This document shows, in pieces, positions 37,233 to 48,497 of a DNA stretch of 64,000 nucleotides; the first letter of the stretch is position 1; every line of letters begins with the position of its first letter. The position numbers and the translations under genes are program-made. The notes beneath the pieces are model-generated. The model was not told the origin of the DNA. It searched no databases and worked only from the letters and a program-made list of their open reading frames with translations. Source of the DNA: Demequina litoralis (GTDB lineage Bacteria; Actinomycetota; Actinomycetes; Actinomycetales; Demequinaceae); assembly GCF_030418455.1 (NCBI RefSeq), contig NZ_JAUHPW010000001.1:124001-188000 (forward strand), in the 5' to 3' direction.

Positions 37233-38171
37233 TCAGAAGCGCAGGAACACCGGGCTCGACTGCCAGATGCTCGTCTGCTGCACGCCGCTGCCGGGTCCGA
37301 CCGCCTCGACCTGCTGGCCGTTGCCGAGGTAGATCGAGACGTGCCCCGGGGACCAGATGATGTCGCCCGGCTGCGCGGCCGAGGCGGGGATCACCGTGCC
37401 GGTGGCGCGGATGGCGCTCGAGGAGTGCGGGACGCTCTTGCCCACCTGGGCGTACGCCCACGACACCAGGCCCGAGCAGTCGAAGGCGCCCGGGGTCGCC
37501 GACGCGAACGCGTACGCGGAGCCCACCTGCGACAGCGCGGCCGAGACGATGCTCGCGTAGCTGGCGGACGACGCGGTGCTCGACGAGGCGGTGCTGCTGG
37601 ACCCGCTCGCCGTGCTGGAGCCCGACGACGAGGAGGTCGAGGTCGACGCGGCGGTCTCCTCGACCTCGACCACGTAGTCGTCGAGGAGGCGGGTCGCGAT
37701 GAATCCCGTGAGCCCGTCCTCCGTGTAGACGCGGGTGAAGCGTCCCTGGGTGACCGCATCGGCGTCCGTGCCGAGCTCGGACCCTTCGGGAACGACGGTG
37801 AGCGAGTCGGCGTCCACCGACGCGTCCGCACGGAGGTGCACCGCGGCGGTGGTGACGACCTCGGGGTCCGAGGCCAGGCGGCGCGCCTTCGCGATCTGCT
37901 TCGGCTGCTCCCAGAGGGGCGTGACCTCCACCTCCGGGACCTCGGCGCCGCCCCAGCTGGCCTCCGCGTCAGCGGAGATCGGCGCGACGGTCAGCTCCGC
38001 GGTGCGCACGGTCTCCTGCGCCTGCGACGGCAGCTCCGATGCATCCGCGGGCGTGCCCGCGGGGGAGGCGAGCGCGGCGGTGGCGTAGCCGAGGCTGAGC
38101 GCGCCGCCCGCCACGGTGGCGGAGGCGGCGCGCTGGGCACGGCGGGGGAAGGGCAGTCGGGCGAAGAACAA
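37233..38171 (-). CDS. Secreted NlpC/P60 peptidoglycan hydrolase with SH3 domain
   Basis: 312 aa. Signal peptide to about residue 36, a variable region, a bacterial SH3-like domain (about 100-170, AVHLRADASVDADSLTVVPEGSEL), a Ser/Thr-rich linker, then NlpC/P60 with C232 in FDCSGL, His in GDIIWSPGHVSIYLG, and a final acidic/polar residue. It cleaves peptide stems in the cell wall. The start is TTG at 38171: AAGGAG lies six bases upstream and no ATG or GTG fits. The leader is AT-rich (see the separate entry). Confidence 0.9.
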   Translation of the reverse strand: MFFARLPFPRRAQRAASATVAGGALSLGYATAALASPAGTPADASELPSQAQETVRTAELTVAPISADAEASWGGAEVPEVEVTPLWEQPKQIAKARRLASDPEVVTTAAVHLRADASVDADSLTVVPEGSELGTDADAVTQGRFTRVYTEDGLTGFIATRLLDDYVVEVEETAASTSTSSSSGSSTASGSSSTASSSTASSASYASIVSAALSQVGSAYAFASATPGAFDCSGLVSWAYAQVGKSVPHSSSAIRATGTVIPASAAQPGDIIWSPGHVSIYLGNGQQVEAVGPGSGVQQTSIWQSSPVFLRF

Positions 38172-38225
38172 GCGGTACTCCTTGAAATGTCTCGAAAGAA
38201 GATAACAAATTGATTACGAGACTCA
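38172..38225 (-). promoter_or_regulatory. AT-rich leader and promoter of NlpC/P60 gene with GTCTCG/CGAGAC repeat
   Basis: On the minus strand TTGAGT (possible -35) is followed by an AT-rich stretch with TTGTTATCTT, then CGAGAC and AAGGAG before the TTG start. GTCTCG and CGAGAC flank the AT-rich 22 bases, which could form a hairpin or an operator. I compared it with the c-di-AMP (ydaO) riboswitch, often found before such genes, and saw no match. Confidence 0.4.
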
Positions 38226-38325
38226 ACTCGGATCCTTCGATGCGCTATGCATCCGGGGGCTCACGGTTGTCGACCGAGGCCCCCTGGGACAGCCGCTCGC
38301 CCGGCGCGTACGCGTGCCGCGGACC

Positions 38326-38331
38326 TAGAGT
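38326..38331 (+). promoter_or_regulatory. -10 hexamer TAGAGT, leaderless YrhK-like gene
   Basis: TAGAGT is followed by six bases and ATG 38338, which is a leaderless layout and also fixes the start. Confidence 0.5.
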
Positions 38332-38337
38332 CGAAGC

Positions 38338-39003
38338 ATGGCCGCACAGGGGCGCGAGGCGGTGTCTCCTCGCAGGTACATCCGGCTGCGGGCGGAGGCG
38401 GTGGGCTTCGCCCTCGGGTCGCTGTGCTTCATCGTCGGGGCGCTGCCCTGGTACGCCGATGCGGTGGGTGCGATCGCGACCGGTGTGACGTTCTTCACGG
38501 GATCGCTGCTCTTCACCGCCGCGGGGCTGATCCAGCTGCTCCTCAGCGGTCGTCGGGCACCCCGGCGCGGTGCCCCCGCGGGCGATCGCCTCGACTGGTG
38601 GGCGGCCGCCGTCCAGGCCGTCGGGACCCTGCTGTTCAACATCAGCACGTTCGTCGCGCTGCTGGCCGCGATCGCCGCTCCCGACGCGGTCGGGATCGGC
38701 TGGCGCTCGAACGCGTGGGGATCGCTCGCGTTCCTCGTCTCCGGGGTGCTGGCGCTGGCCGCCTCCCGCCGGCGCGACGAGCTGTGGCACATCCGCGCGC
38801 GCACGCCCGAGGCGGCCTGGCTCAACATGGCCGGCTCGGTCGCGTTCGGGGTGTCCGCGATCGGCGCCTACGTGGTGCCGGAGACCACGACCTTCGTGAG
38901 CCAGCTGTGGGCGAACCTCGGCACCGTGCTCGGCGGCCTGTGCTTCCTCGCCGCCGCCGTGCTCGTGCGCCCCGGCGCGACCGCCGAGGTCGCGCCCTCC
39001 TGA
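38338..39003 (+). CDS. Membrane protein with YrhK-like repeats
   Basis: 221 aa with six hydrophobic helices in two similar halves. Each half has the pattern of a helix ending in a glycine, a turn and FxxGSxLF-like residues (GVTFFTGSLLFTAAGL; LGGLCFLAAAVLV), resembling the YrhK domain. Function unknown. It is convergent with the glutamate decarboxylase gene, only 3 bp apart. Confidence 0.62.
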   Translation: MAAQGREAVSPRRYIRLRAEAVGFALGSLCFIVGALPWYADAVGAIATGVTFFTGSLLFTAAGLIQLLLSGRRAPRRGAPAGDRLDWWAAAVQAVGTLLFNISTFVALLAAIAAPDAVGIGWRSNAWGSLAFLVSGVLALAASRRRDELWHIRARTPEAAWLNMAGSVAFGVSAIGAYVVPETTTFVSQLWANLGTVLGGLCFLAAAVLVRPGATAEVAPS

Positions 39004-39006
39004 CCG

Positions 39007-40395
39007 TCAGTGGTGGAAGCCGGAGCCCTCGCGCTCCACGGGGATGGGGCCGGAGAGGCCGTCGAGGTACTCGACGCAGGCCCGGAAGTCCTTGAGGAAG
39101 TCGCGAGCGGCGACGCGACGGCCGCGCCGCACGACGATGCGCTGCACGGTGACGTCCTGCATGTCCTCGGGCAGGGGGTACGCGGGAACCTGCCAACCGC
39201 GGGCGCGGAGCTTGTCGGACAGGTTGTAGAGGGTCCAGTTGTCGGTGTGGCCGTCCTTGAGGCGCCACGCGAAGACGGGGATGTCGCCGCCGTCGCTCAC
39301 CAGCTCGAACGGCCCCATGCGCGCGATCTCTCCGGACGTGAAGAGGGCGACGTCCTGGGTGTGCTGATGGACGGCTCGATAGCCCTCGAAGCCGAGCCGG
39401 AGGAACAGGTAGTACTGGAGCAGCACCTGCGCGCCGGGACGCGAGAAGTTGAGGGCGAGCGTCGGCATGTCGCCGCCGAGGTAGCTCACCGAGAAGATCA
39501 TGTCGTCCGGCAGGTGGTCCCTCGTGCGCCACACCACCCAGCCCAGGCCGGGGTACACGAGGCCGTACTTGTGGCCCGAGGTGTTGATCGATACCACCCG
39601 GTCCACCTGGAAGTCCCACGCGATCTCGGGCTGGATGAACGGGGCGACCATGGCGCCGGAGGCGCCGTCCACGTGGACGGGCACGTCGAGGCCCGTGTCC
39701 TCCTGGATGCGGTCGAGCGCACGGGCGATGTCGGCGACGGGCTCGTACGCGCCGGTGTAGGTGACGCCCATGATGGCGACCACGCCGATGGTGTTCTCGT
39801 CGACGTACGAGGCGAGGTCGTGGCCGTCGAAGGTCGGGTGCGCGAGCGAGACGGGCACCAGCCGGGCCTCGATGTCCCAGTAGTTGCAGAACTTCTCCCA
39901 GCACACCTGGACCGCGGCGCTCATCACGAGGTTGGGGCGGTCCGTCGGGAGACCCGCCTCCCGGCGGCGCGCCCTCCACCGTCGCATGAGGGCGAGGCCC
40001 GCGAGCATCGCCGCCTCCGACGATCCGATCGTCGAGGTGCCGATGGTGCTCTCGGGGTCCGGGGCATGCCAGAGGTCGGCCAGGATTCGCCAGCACCGGG
40101 TCTCGATCTCCGCGGTCTTGGGATACTCGTCCTTGTCGATCATGTTCTTGTCGAACGTCTCGGCGTACAGCCGGTTGGCATGCTCGTCCATCCAGGTGCC
40201 GACGAACGTCGCGAGGTTGAGGCGGGCGTTGCCGTCGAGCATCGCCTCCTCGTGCACGATCTCGTACGCCATCTGCGGCGGCATGGGCCCTCGCGGGATC
40301 CTGAACCAGGACTCGGAGAAGTCGTCGAAGTCGTTGGTGAAGCCGTGGGGCCCGGACGGCTCCGTCCCACGGTCGTCGCGTGCGGATGCCATCAT
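39007..40395 (-). CDS. gadB: Glutamate decarboxylase
   Basis: 462 aa, normal length. PLP-dependent decarboxylase of the GAD group: [26 protein letters not shown]276 in [15 protein letters not shown], and the C-terminal GSGFHH whose His residues lock the active site at neutral pH in E. coli GadB. It converts glutamate to GABA and consumes a proton, giving acid resistance or feeding a GABA shunt. No antiporter gene is adjacent. Two ATGs in a row (40395 and 40392) share the GAGGAGG site. Confidence 0.95.
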   Translation of the reverse strand: MMASARDDRGTEPSGPHGFTNDFDDFSESWFRIPRGPMPPQMAYEIVHEEAMLDGNARLNLATFVGTWMDEHANRLYAETFDKNMIDKDEYPKTAEIETRCWRILADLWHAPDPESTIGTSTIGSSEAAMLAGLALMRRWRARRREAGLPTDRPNLVMSAAVQVCWEKFCNYWDIEARLVPVSLAHPTFDGHDLASYVDENTIGVVAIMGVTYTGAYEPVADIARALDRIQEDTGLDVPVHVDGASGAMVAPFIQPEIAWDFQVDRVVSINTSGHKYGLVYPGLGWVVWRTRDHLPDDMIFSVSYLGGDMPTLALNFSRPGAQVLLQYYLFLRLGFEGYRAVHQHTQDVALFTSGEIARMGPFELVSDGGDIPVFAWRLKDGHTDNWTLYNLSDKLRARGWQVPAYPLPEDMQDVTVQRIVVRRGRRVAARDFLKDFRACVEYLDGLSGPIPVEREGSGFHH

Positions 40396-40479
40396 GACCC
40401 TCCTCGGCCCTGCTGCCAGGTGAGCTCCCCCTCGATCAACGTAGCCCTCGTGGAGGCGGCCCGCAGGGCGACGATGGCG

Positions 40480-41139
40480 TCAGTCGCGGGGCGGCTGCGC
40501 ACCCCGCGCGGGGACGCGCGCCCGGACGGGCCCCGGCCAGAAGGTCGCGGGACGCAGCACCGCGAGGACGCGCAGGATCCCGGAGACGCCGAGGCCCACC
40601 GCCGCGATCGCGCCGAGCGTGGCCAGGATCGCCGCGAGGCCGCGCGCGGGATCGAGGAACGGGTACGGCACCCACCCGTCGAGGAAGGCGCGGAACAGCA
40701 GGTAGGACACCCATGCCGCGGGCAGGCCCAGCACGCTCCAGAGGGTGCCGAGCGGCAGCCTCCGCCGACCACCGATGAGGATCCAGTCGAGCACGAGGAT
40801 CGCGCCCGATCCGCCGTGGAGGATCGCGTTCGCCCACGGGAAGTACGGGGTGGTGAACGGGGCGAGGAGCGCCCAGTAGACGGCTCCCACCACGACGAGG
40901 TAGGTCGCCGAGTTGACGCGCAGCACGGTGACCCACCGCGCCTCGGGGCGGCTCACGCGGGATGCGGCCAGGAGCGCGACGATGCCGGCCAGGTTGGCGA
41001 GCGGCGTGAAGTATCCCGGCAGCTGCCCCCACGTGAACGTGCCGTACGTGAGGTCGGCCCACGCCTGGAATCCCAGGGCGGACAGGATGACGGAGGCGCC
41101 GATGAGGCGCAGGGTGCGGATGGTGGCGTCCTTGCTCAC
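40480..41139 (-). CDS. Pr6Pr-family membrane protein
   Basis: 219 aa, six helices. Matches the Pr6Pr pattern: [16 protein letters not shown], then [40 protein letters not shown]. Function unknown. It lies downstream of the RamB-like gene with its own AT-rich upstream region (41140-41170, containing TTCTTTAGAA), so it probably has a separate promoter. Confidence 0.72.
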   Translation of the reverse strand: MSKDATIRTLRLIGASVILSALGFQAWADLTYGTFTWGQLPGYFTPLANLAGIVALLAASRVSRPEARWVTVLRVNSATYLVVVGAVYWALLAPFTTPYFPWANAILHGGSGAILVLDWILIGGRRRLPLGTLWSVLGLPAAWVSYLLFRAFLDGWVPYPFLDPARGLAAILATLGAIAAVGLGVSGILRVLAVLRPATFWPGPVRARVPARGAQPPRD

Positions 41140-41217
41140 GCGAGGGACGTTACCAATTCTTTAGAAAGATTTGAAGGACATTCGCGCGTGTCTTCGCTCG
41201 CACATGGTGACCGCGGC

Positions 41218-42681
41218 TCACGCGTCCGGCGCGTGCTCCTCGAGGAACTCGTACACGGCGATCCGGTCGATTCCCGTCGCGGAGCCCGACGGCGTCGCCG
41301 CGAGGAGCGACGAGTTGATGCGGGCGGCCGGGCGCGCGGTGCCGTCCCAGCGCGCCGCGAGCGCGGGGGAGGGCGCGCCGCAGCAGTCCGGCTCGGGGCA
41401 GCTCGAGTAGCGCCGCGTCGTGGTGTCCCGCCCCCGGAACCACTTCGAATGCGCGTACTGCGTGCCCACCGAGACCGAGAAGTCGCCGCTCGCGTCGGTC
41501 TGGACCGCCGAGGTGCACCAGTAGGTGCCGTTCGGCTTGTCGGTGTACTGGTGGTAGATGCCGTAGCGGTCGTCGCGCTCGAACACCTGCCGCGCGCTCC
41601 ACTGCCGGCACACGCGCTGGCCCAGGACGTTGCCGAGCGCGTCCTGCGGGAAGCGCACGTCGTCGTTCTCGTAGGCCTTCGACAGCACGCCCGAGGAGTT
41701 CACCTTGAGGAAGTGCACCGGCAGCCCAAGGTGCTCCGTCGCGAGGTTGCAGAAGCGGTGCGCCGCGGCCTCGTAGCTCACGGAGAACGCGTCGCGCAGG
41801 TCCTCGACGGACAGCTCGCGCGCGGCCTTGGCCTCGACGAGCATGCCGACCGCCGACTCCTCGGGCATCATCAGCGCCGCCGCGAGGTAGTTCGCCTCGA
41901 CGCGTTGGCGCAGCAGCGCCGCATAGTCGCGAGGCTCCTCGTGACCGAGCACCGACGCGGCGAGCGCCTGCAGCAGGACCACGCGGCGCTCGGTGCCGTC
42001 GTGGCGGATGGGCAGGTAGATGCGTCCGTGCCGGCCATCGGTCACCGAGCGGGTGGTCACCGGCAGGTCGTGCACGTAGTGCAGCGTGTAGCCCAGGTGG
42101 GCGGCGAGGGACGATGCGGCGGAGTGCGACAGCGGCCCGCCGGCGTGGCCGATCGCGGCGTGGAGCTTCCGGGCGGTCGCCTCGAGCTCGGGGTAGTAGT
42201 TGGCCCGCCCCCGCTGCACCTGGCGCAGCTCCGTGTTGGCGCGGCGCGCCTCCTCGGGGGTCGAGGCCCGACGCTCGTGCAGGCGCACGAGCTCCGCGTG
42301 CATCGCCAGGATCGTCTCGATCGCCTCGTCGGGCAGGGACTTGCGCGCCGCGAGGCGGGGGAGCCGCAGGGAGGCGAACAGCGGACCCTCCTGCACGCGG
42401 GCGAGCTCCATCTCGAGGGCGTCGCGGCGCGATGGCGGCGTCGGGTCGAGCAGGTCGTCGAGCGAGGCGCCGAGCGCGGTCGCGAGGGTGCGCAGCTCGG
42501 ACACGCGCAGCTCGCGGCGCCCGTTCTCGATGACGGAGACCTGCGACGCGGCGCGGTCGATGGCCTCGCCGAGCTGCGCGACGGTCATGCCGCGGGCCTG
42601 GCGGAGCGCGCGCACGCGCCGGCCGATGGACAGGGGTGTGGGGCCCGCCTCGTCGTCGAGGCCCGCCGGAGGCGTGGTCAT
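41218..42681 (-). CDS. ramB: RamB-type XRE/ImmA-IrrE regulator of acetate metabolism
   Basis: 487 aa. Residues 18-78 are a Cro/C1 helix-turn-helix ([37 protein letters not shown]); the middle holds the ImmA/IrrE-like domain ([14 protein letters not shown]) and the C-terminus the ScfR-type domain with paired Cys (CPEPDCCG). In Corynebacterium and Mycobacterium, RamB represses or tunes aceA and aceB in response to carbon source. Here it is transcribed away from aceA-aceB across a 138-bp gap with two palindromes, which supports the assignment. It likely also controls its own promoter. Confidence 0.85.
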   Translation of the reverse strand: MTTPPAGLDDEAGPTPLSIGRRVRALRQARGMTVAQLGEAIDRAASQVSVIENGRRELRVSELRTLATALGASLDDLLDPTPPSRRDALEMELARVQEGPLFASLRLPRLAARKSLPDEAIETILAMHAELVRLHERRASTPEEARRANTELRQVQRGRANYYPELEATARKLHAAIGHAGGPLSHSAASSLAAHLGYTLHYVHDLPVTTRSVTDGRHGRIYLPIRHDGTERRVVLLQALAASVLGHEEPRDYAALLRQRVEANYLAAALMMPEESAVGMLVEAKAARELSVEDLRDAFSVSYEAAAHRFCNLATEHLGLPVHFLKVNSSGVLSKAYENDDVRFPQDALGNVLGQRVCRQWSARQVFERDDRYGIYHQYTDKPNGTYWCTSAVQTDASGDFSVSVGTQYAHSKWFRGRDTTTRRYSSCPEPDCCGAPSPALAARWDGTARPAARINSSLLAATPSGSATGIDRIAVYEFLEEHAPDA

Positions 42682-42704
42682 GGGCCGATCTTGGCACGCC
42701 CGTG

Positions 42705-42730
42705 TTCTGTTCGCCAGAAATTCGCGCGAA
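42705..42730. promoter_or_regulatory. Adjacent palindromes between ramB-like gene and aceA
   Basis: TTCTG-N5-CAGAA (42705-42719) is directly followed by TTCGCGCGAA (42721-42730), and a third TTCTG occurs at 42732. The AAATTCGCGCGAA string recalls the AA-TTTGC-AAA RamB box of corynebacteria with GC-rich replacements. Its location between ramB and aceA makes it the likely RamB site. Confidence 0.55.
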
Positions 42731-42773
42731 GTTCTGCCCGGGCGACCACCGCATCGTCCCTTCCGTGCTGCCT

Positions 42774-42779
42774 ACGGTC
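42774..42779 (+). promoter_or_regulatory. -10 hexamer TACGGT for aceA-aceB
   Basis: TACGGT lies 41 bases before ATG 42820. A GGACGATGCG copy (reverse, 42750-42759) sits at the -35 position and the palindromes lie just upstream of it. Confidence 0.4.
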
Positions 42780-42819
42780 GAGTCACGACCACGACGACGT
42801 GGCGGGAACAGGAGCCGAC

Positions 42820-44130
42820 ATGAACACCACGATCCGCCCCGGGGATCAGATCCAGAGCGCCGCCGACCTCGAGGCCGAGTGGGCGTGGGACCCCCGCTGG
42901 TCCGGTGTCCGCCGCGACTACGCGGCCGAGGACGTGATCCGCCTGCGCGGGCCCGTCCGCGAGGACGCGACGCTGGCCCGCCGCGGCGCGGAGCACCTGT
43001 GGGACATGATCGAGACCAACCGCAGCCGTCCCGAGCAGTGGGTCGCGGCGCTCGGGGCGCTCACCGGCAACCAGGCGGTCCAGCAGGTGCGCGCGGGCCT
43101 CAAGGCCATCTACCTGTCCGGCTGGCAGGTCGCCGCGGACGCCAACCTCGCCGGGCAGACGTACCCCGACCAGAGCCTGTACCCGGCCAACTCCGTCCCG
43201 GCGGTGGTGCGCCGCATCAACAACGCGCTGCTGCGCGCCGCGCAGATCGAGCACGCCGAGACCGGCGCCACGTCGCGCGACTGGCTCGCACCCATCGTGG
43301 CCGACGCGGAGGCCGGCTTCGGCGGCCCGCTCAACGCCTACGAGCTCATGCAGGCGATGATCGGCGCGGGCGCGGCCGGGGTGCACTGGGAGGACCAGCT
43401 CGCCTCGGAGAAGAAGTGCGGCCACATGGGCGGCAAGGTGCTCGTGCCCACCTCCCAGCACGTGAGGACCCTCAACGCGGCGAGGCTGGCGGCGGACGTC
43501 GCCGGCGCCCCCAGCGTGATCATCGCGCGGACCGACGCGCTCGCCGCGACGCTCCTCACGTCCGACGTCGACGAGCGGGACCGCGAGTTCCTCACCGGGG
43601 AGCGCACGGCGGAGGGGTTCTACGAGGTGCGGGGCGGCATCGAGCCGGTGATCGCCCGGGGCCTCGCGTACGCGCCGTACGCCGATCTGCTGTGGGTCGA
43701 GTCGTCGACGCCGGACCTCGAGCTGGCGCGCCGGTTCGCCGAGGCGATCCATGCGGAGCACCCGGAGCAGCGCCTCGCGTACAACTGCTCGCCGAGCTTC
43801 AACTGGCGGCGCCACCTCGACGACGCCCAGATCGCCTCGTTCCAGCGCGAGCTGGCCGCGATGGGCTACGCGTTCCAGTTCATCACCCTCGCGGGCTTCC
43901 ACTCGCTCAACCACGGCATGTTCGAGCTGGCGCAGGACTACGCCGCCACCCAGATGAGCGCCTACGTGCGGCTGCAGGAGGCGGAGCTCGCGGCGGAGGC
44001 CCGCGGCTACACCGCCACCAAGCACCAGGCCGAGGTGGGCACCGGGTACTTCGACCGGATCTCGACCGCGCTCAACCCCACCGCATCGACGCTCGCGCTC
44101 GTGGGCTCGACCGAGGCCGAGCAGTTCTAG
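42820..44130 (+). CDS. aceA: Isocitrate lyase
   Basis: 436 aa. The active-site loop [13 protein letters not shown] (C200) and the NCSPSFNW segment identify isocitrate lyase, which splits isocitrate to glyoxylate and succinate in the glyoxylate shunt, allowing growth on acetate or fatty acids. ATG with GGAGCC just upstream. It is 8 bp before aceB, forming an operon; the divergent neighbour is the RamB-like regulator. Confidence 0.97.
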   Translation: MNTTIRPGDQIQSAADLEAEWAWDPRWSGVRRDYAAEDVIRLRGPVREDATLARRGAEHLWDMIETNRSRPEQWVAALGALTGNQAVQQVRAGLKAIYLSGWQVAADANLAGQTYPDQSLYPANSVPAVVRRINNALLRAAQIEHAETGATSRDWLAPIVADAEAGFGGPLNAYELMQAMIGAGAAGVHWEDQLASEKKCGHMGGKVLVPTSQHVRTLNAARLAADVAGAPSVIIARTDALAATLLTSDVDERDREFLTGERTAEGFYEVRGGIEPVIARGLAYAPYADLLWVESSTPDLELARRFAEAIHAEHPEQRLAYNCSPSFNWRRHLDDAQIASFQRELAAMGYAFQFITLAGFHSLNHGMFELAQDYAATQMSAYVRLQEAELAAEARGYTATKHQAEVGTGYFDRISTALNPTASTLALVGSTEAEQF

Positions 44131-44138
44131 GAGGAGCC

Positions 44139-45758
<1,620 letters not shown>

Positions 45759-45851
45759 ATCGTGCGTGAGGCGGCGCCCCGCTTGCGGGTCGCCGCCACG
45801 GCGGTGACGATGGACGGGGGCCGGCACCGGGCCGGGTGCAGGGGGGATGTC

Positions 45852-47027
45852 ATGGAGCTGTCGGCACGGGCGCGCGCGGCGGAGGACGAGATCGGGCCGA
45901 TGGCGGCCTTCCTCGCGGAGGTGGGACGGCGGGCGGACGAGCCCGGCATCGCGGACCTCACGTTCGGCAACCCGCACGAGATGCCCCTGAGCGGCCTCGT
46001 CGACGCGCTGCGCGCGGGGGTGGAGCCGCGTTCGGAGCAATGGTTCGCGTACAAGACGAACGAGGCGCCGGCTCAGGAGGCGATCGCGGCGGGGCTGCGC
46101 GACGAGCTCGACCTGCCGTTCGAGGCCGCCGACATCGCGCTCACCCAGGGGGCGTTCGGCGCGATCGACCTGGCCTTCCACCTCCTCGCCGACGAGGGCG
46201 ACGAGGTGATCGTGCCGGTGCCAGGGTGGTTCTGCTACGCCCCGATGCTGCGCATCAGCGGTGTGGTGCCCGTGCCCGTGGACCTCGACCCCGAGACCTT
46301 CGATCTCGACGTCGACGCGATCGCGGCCGCGGTGACGCCGCGCACGCGCATCGTCGTGGTGAACTCTCCCGCGAACCCCACCGGCCGCGTGTACCCGCGG
46401 GACCAGCTCGAGCGCCTCGCGGCGGCGCTCGAGGAGCGGTCCGCGGCCATCGGCCGTCGCATCTGGGTGCTCTCCGACGAGCCCTATCGACGCATCCGCT
46501 TCGACGGCATCGGCTTCACCAGCCCCGCCGCGGTCTACCCCTGGACCGTCATCGACTACAGCTACGGCAAGATCCTGCTCGCCCCGGGCCAGCGGCTGGG
46601 CTACCTCGCGCTCGGTCCCCTCATGCCCGCGGACGTGCGGACCACGCTCCGAGATGCTTTCGTGCCGGGCCAGCTGTCGATCGGCTGGGGCTTCCCGGAC
46701 GCGCTCATGCAGTACGCCGTGCCGGACCTCGAGTCCGTGTCGATCGACGTCGGGGAGCTGCAGCGACGGCGGGACCGGCTCCACGGGGCGCTCTCCGAGG
46801 CCGGCTACCGGCTCACGCCCGTCGAAGGGACGTTCTACCTGTGGGCCGAGGCGCCCGGCGGCGACGGCGAGGCGCTCGCCGCTCGCCTGGCCGAGCGCGG
46901 CGTGCTCATCATGCCGGGCACGCTCTTCGACCGGCCCGGCCACTTCCGCCTCAGCCTCACGGCGACGCCCGAGGCGATCGAGAAGGCCATCCCCGAGCTG
47001 GTGGCCGCCGCCGCGGTCGTCGGCTGA
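45852..47027 (+). CDS. Class I/II PLP-dependent aminotransferase
   Basis: 391 aa. Fold type I: LTFGNPHEMPL near the N-terminus, VVVNSPANPTGRVYP (Asn that binds PLP), VLSDEPYRRI, and K240 in YSYGKILLAPGQRLGYLALG for the Schiff base. The substrate cannot be read from sequence; alanine-, aromatic- or aspartate-type are all possible. Start ATG 45852; the 90 bp upstream holds no clear -10. It may be read from aceB by run-through. Confidence 0.88.
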   Translation: MELSARARAAEDEIGPMAAFLAEVGRRADEPGIADLTFGNPHEMPLSGLVDALRAGVEPRSEQWFAYKTNEAPAQEAIAAGLRDELDLPFEAADIALTQGAFGAIDLAFHLLADEGDEVIVPVPGWFCYAPMLRISGVVPVPVDLDPETFDLDVDAIAAAVTPRTRIVVVNSPANPTGRVYPRDQLERLAAALEERSAAIGRRIWVLSDEPYRRIRFDGIGFTSPAAVYPWTVIDYSYGKILLAPGQRLGYLALGPLMPADVRTTLRDAFVPGQLSIGWGFPDALMQYAVPDLESVSIDVGELQRRRDRLHGALSEAGYRLTPVEGTFYLWAEAPGGDGEALAARLAERGVLIMPGTLFDRPGHFRLSLTATPEAIEKAIPELVAAAAVVG

Positions 47028-47176
47028 CCCTCCCGCTTTGCCGAGGCGCGCGCAACCGGGCATGATGGCGCCACCGCCGCGCATCAAACGAGGCCTCGGA
47101 TCCACGTCGAGTGGGCATTGCCGGCGGGCTGTCCCTGCAGACCTGCGGGTGAACGCCCGCGCATAGAGGAGCCTCG

Positions 47177-48394
47177 ATGTCCGATCTCACCATCCAGACC
47201 ACCACCGCCGGATCGCTGCCGCGCTCGCCCGAGCTCGTGGAGGCCACCAAGGCGCTCGCCATCGCGGACGACGGCTTCACGCTCGTCCTCACGGACCAGT
47301 ACAGGCAGCTCGCGGCCCAGGCCGTGACCGACCTGGTCCAGCGCCAGGTGGACGCCGGCATCACGATCGTCGGCGACGGCGAGTACGGCAAGGCGATGAC
47401 CGCCGCGCACGACTTCGGCGCCTGGTGGTCGTACTCCTTCCAGCGGACCGCCGGCCTGGCGCTGCCGCAGGCGGACGCCCCGCGACCCGGTCCCGTCCGG
47501 TCGTCGCCCGGCAACGTCCGCCTCACCTCGATGGAGGACCGTCGGGACTGGGTCCGCTTCGCGGCCGCGTACTTCGACCCGACCTCGGGTGTGCTCATGG
47601 GCGAGCCGCCGTTCTGGCCCGAGGCCGTCGCTCCGCTGTCCTACCGGGGGCACGATGCGATCGCCTCCGACATCGCGCACCTGCGCGGCGGGCTCGACGC
47701 GGCGGGCCTCGAGACCGGCTTCATCACCTCGCTGGCGCCGGGCAGCGCGGCTCGCATCGGCAACTCCTACTTCGCGTCCGAGGAGGAGCACATCTGGGCC
47801 TGGGCGGACGTGATGCGCGAGGAGTACAAGGCGATCACCGACGCGGGCCTCACCGTCCAGCTCGACGACCCCTCGCTCGCCGAGAGCTGGGACCAGATCA
47901 ACCCCGAGCCGTCCGTCGCGGACTACCGCGCCTTCCTGCGCACCCGCATCGACGCGATCAACCACGCCATCGCGGGCCTGCCCCGCGACCAGGTCCGCAT
48001 CCACCTGTGCTGGGGCTCGTGGCACGGTCCGCACACCACGGACCTCGAGCTGCGCCACATCGTCGACCTCGTCGCCGAGATCGACGCCGGCTCCATCTCG
48101 TTCGAGGCGGGCAACGTCCGCCACGAGCACGAGTGGAAGGTGTGGCGCGACGTCGAGCTGCCCGCGGGCACGAAGCTGCTGCCGGGGGTCGTGAGCCACG
48201 CCACCAACGTCGTCGAGCACCCCGACCTGGTCGCGGACCGCATCGTGCGCTTCGCCGAGATCGTCGGTCCCGAGAACGTGGTCGCGTCGACCGACTGCGG
48301 CCTCGGCGGACGCGTCCACCCCCAGATCGCGTGGGCCAAGCTCGAGTCCCTCGGCGAGGGTGCGCGCCGCGCAGAAGCCCTGCTAGGCGGCTGA
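47177..48394 (+). CDS. Cobalamin-independent methionine synthase (MetE C-terminal) family protein
   Basis: 405 aa, only the catalytic half of MetE. TTTAGSLPRSPEL opening, GDGEYGK, zinc-ligand candidates in HLCWGSWHGPH and VASTDCGLGGR, and a C-terminal KLESLGEGARRAEALLG. Stand-alone proteins of this type include methionine synthases using other methyl donors and coenzyme-M transferases, so homocysteine methylation is likely but not certain. Ribosome-binding site AGAGGAG. The 149 bp upstream shows no SAM or B12 riboswitch. It ends just before an inverted-repeat element shared with the convergent decarboxylase. Confidence 0.84.
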   Translation: MSDLTIQTTTAGSLPRSPELVEATKALAIADDGFTLVLTDQYRQLAAQAVTDLVQRQVDAGITIVGDGEYGKAMTAAHDFGAWWSYSFQRTAGLALPQADAPRPGPVRSSPGNVRLTSMEDRRDWVRFAAAYFDPTSGVLMGEPPFWPEAVAPLSYRGHDAIASDIAHLRGGLDAAGLETGFITSLAPGSAARIGNSYFASEEEHIWAWADVMREEYKAITDAGLTVQLDDPSLAESWDQINPEPSVADYRAFLRTRIDAINHAIAGLPRDQVRIHLCWGSWHGPHTTDLELRHIVDLVAEIDAGSISFEAGNVRHEHEWKVWRDVELPAGTKLLPGVVSHATNVVEHPDLVADRIVRFAEIVGPENVVASTDCGLGGRVHPQIAWAKLESLGEGARRAEALLGG

Positions 48395-48400
48395 GCGCCG

Positions 48401-48497
48401 CGATTCCCAATGAAGAAGGTGAACCGTGGGGCTCGTGCGATCAGAGTGACGCCCGAGCCCCACGCTGCTCACCTGTCACCCTTGTCATTGGGAATCG
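48401..48497. repeat. Inverted-repeat element A between convergent genes
   Basis: Outer arms CGATTCCCAATGA (48401-48413) and TCATTGGGAATCG (48485-48497) are perfect complements, followed by related AGAAGGTGA and TCACCCTTG. Inside is an 11-bp stem (CGTGGGGCTCG at 48425-48435 with CGAGCCCCACG at 48454-48464). The right arm supplies the last codons and the stop of the decarboxylase gene. It is the same family as element B at 63293, in reverse orientation. Probable bidirectional terminator or small dispersed element. Confidence 0.7.

Noticed and set aside
38172..38337. c-di-AMP (ydaO) riboswitch before the NlpC/P60 gene
   Set aside because: The conserved ydaO core elements were not found in the short leader; only an AT-rich promoter-like stretch and a six-base repeat are present.
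47028..47176. SAM or cobalamin riboswitch before the MetE-like gene
   Set aside because: The 149-bp region has no recognisable core of either class and is short for a cobalamin riboswitch.
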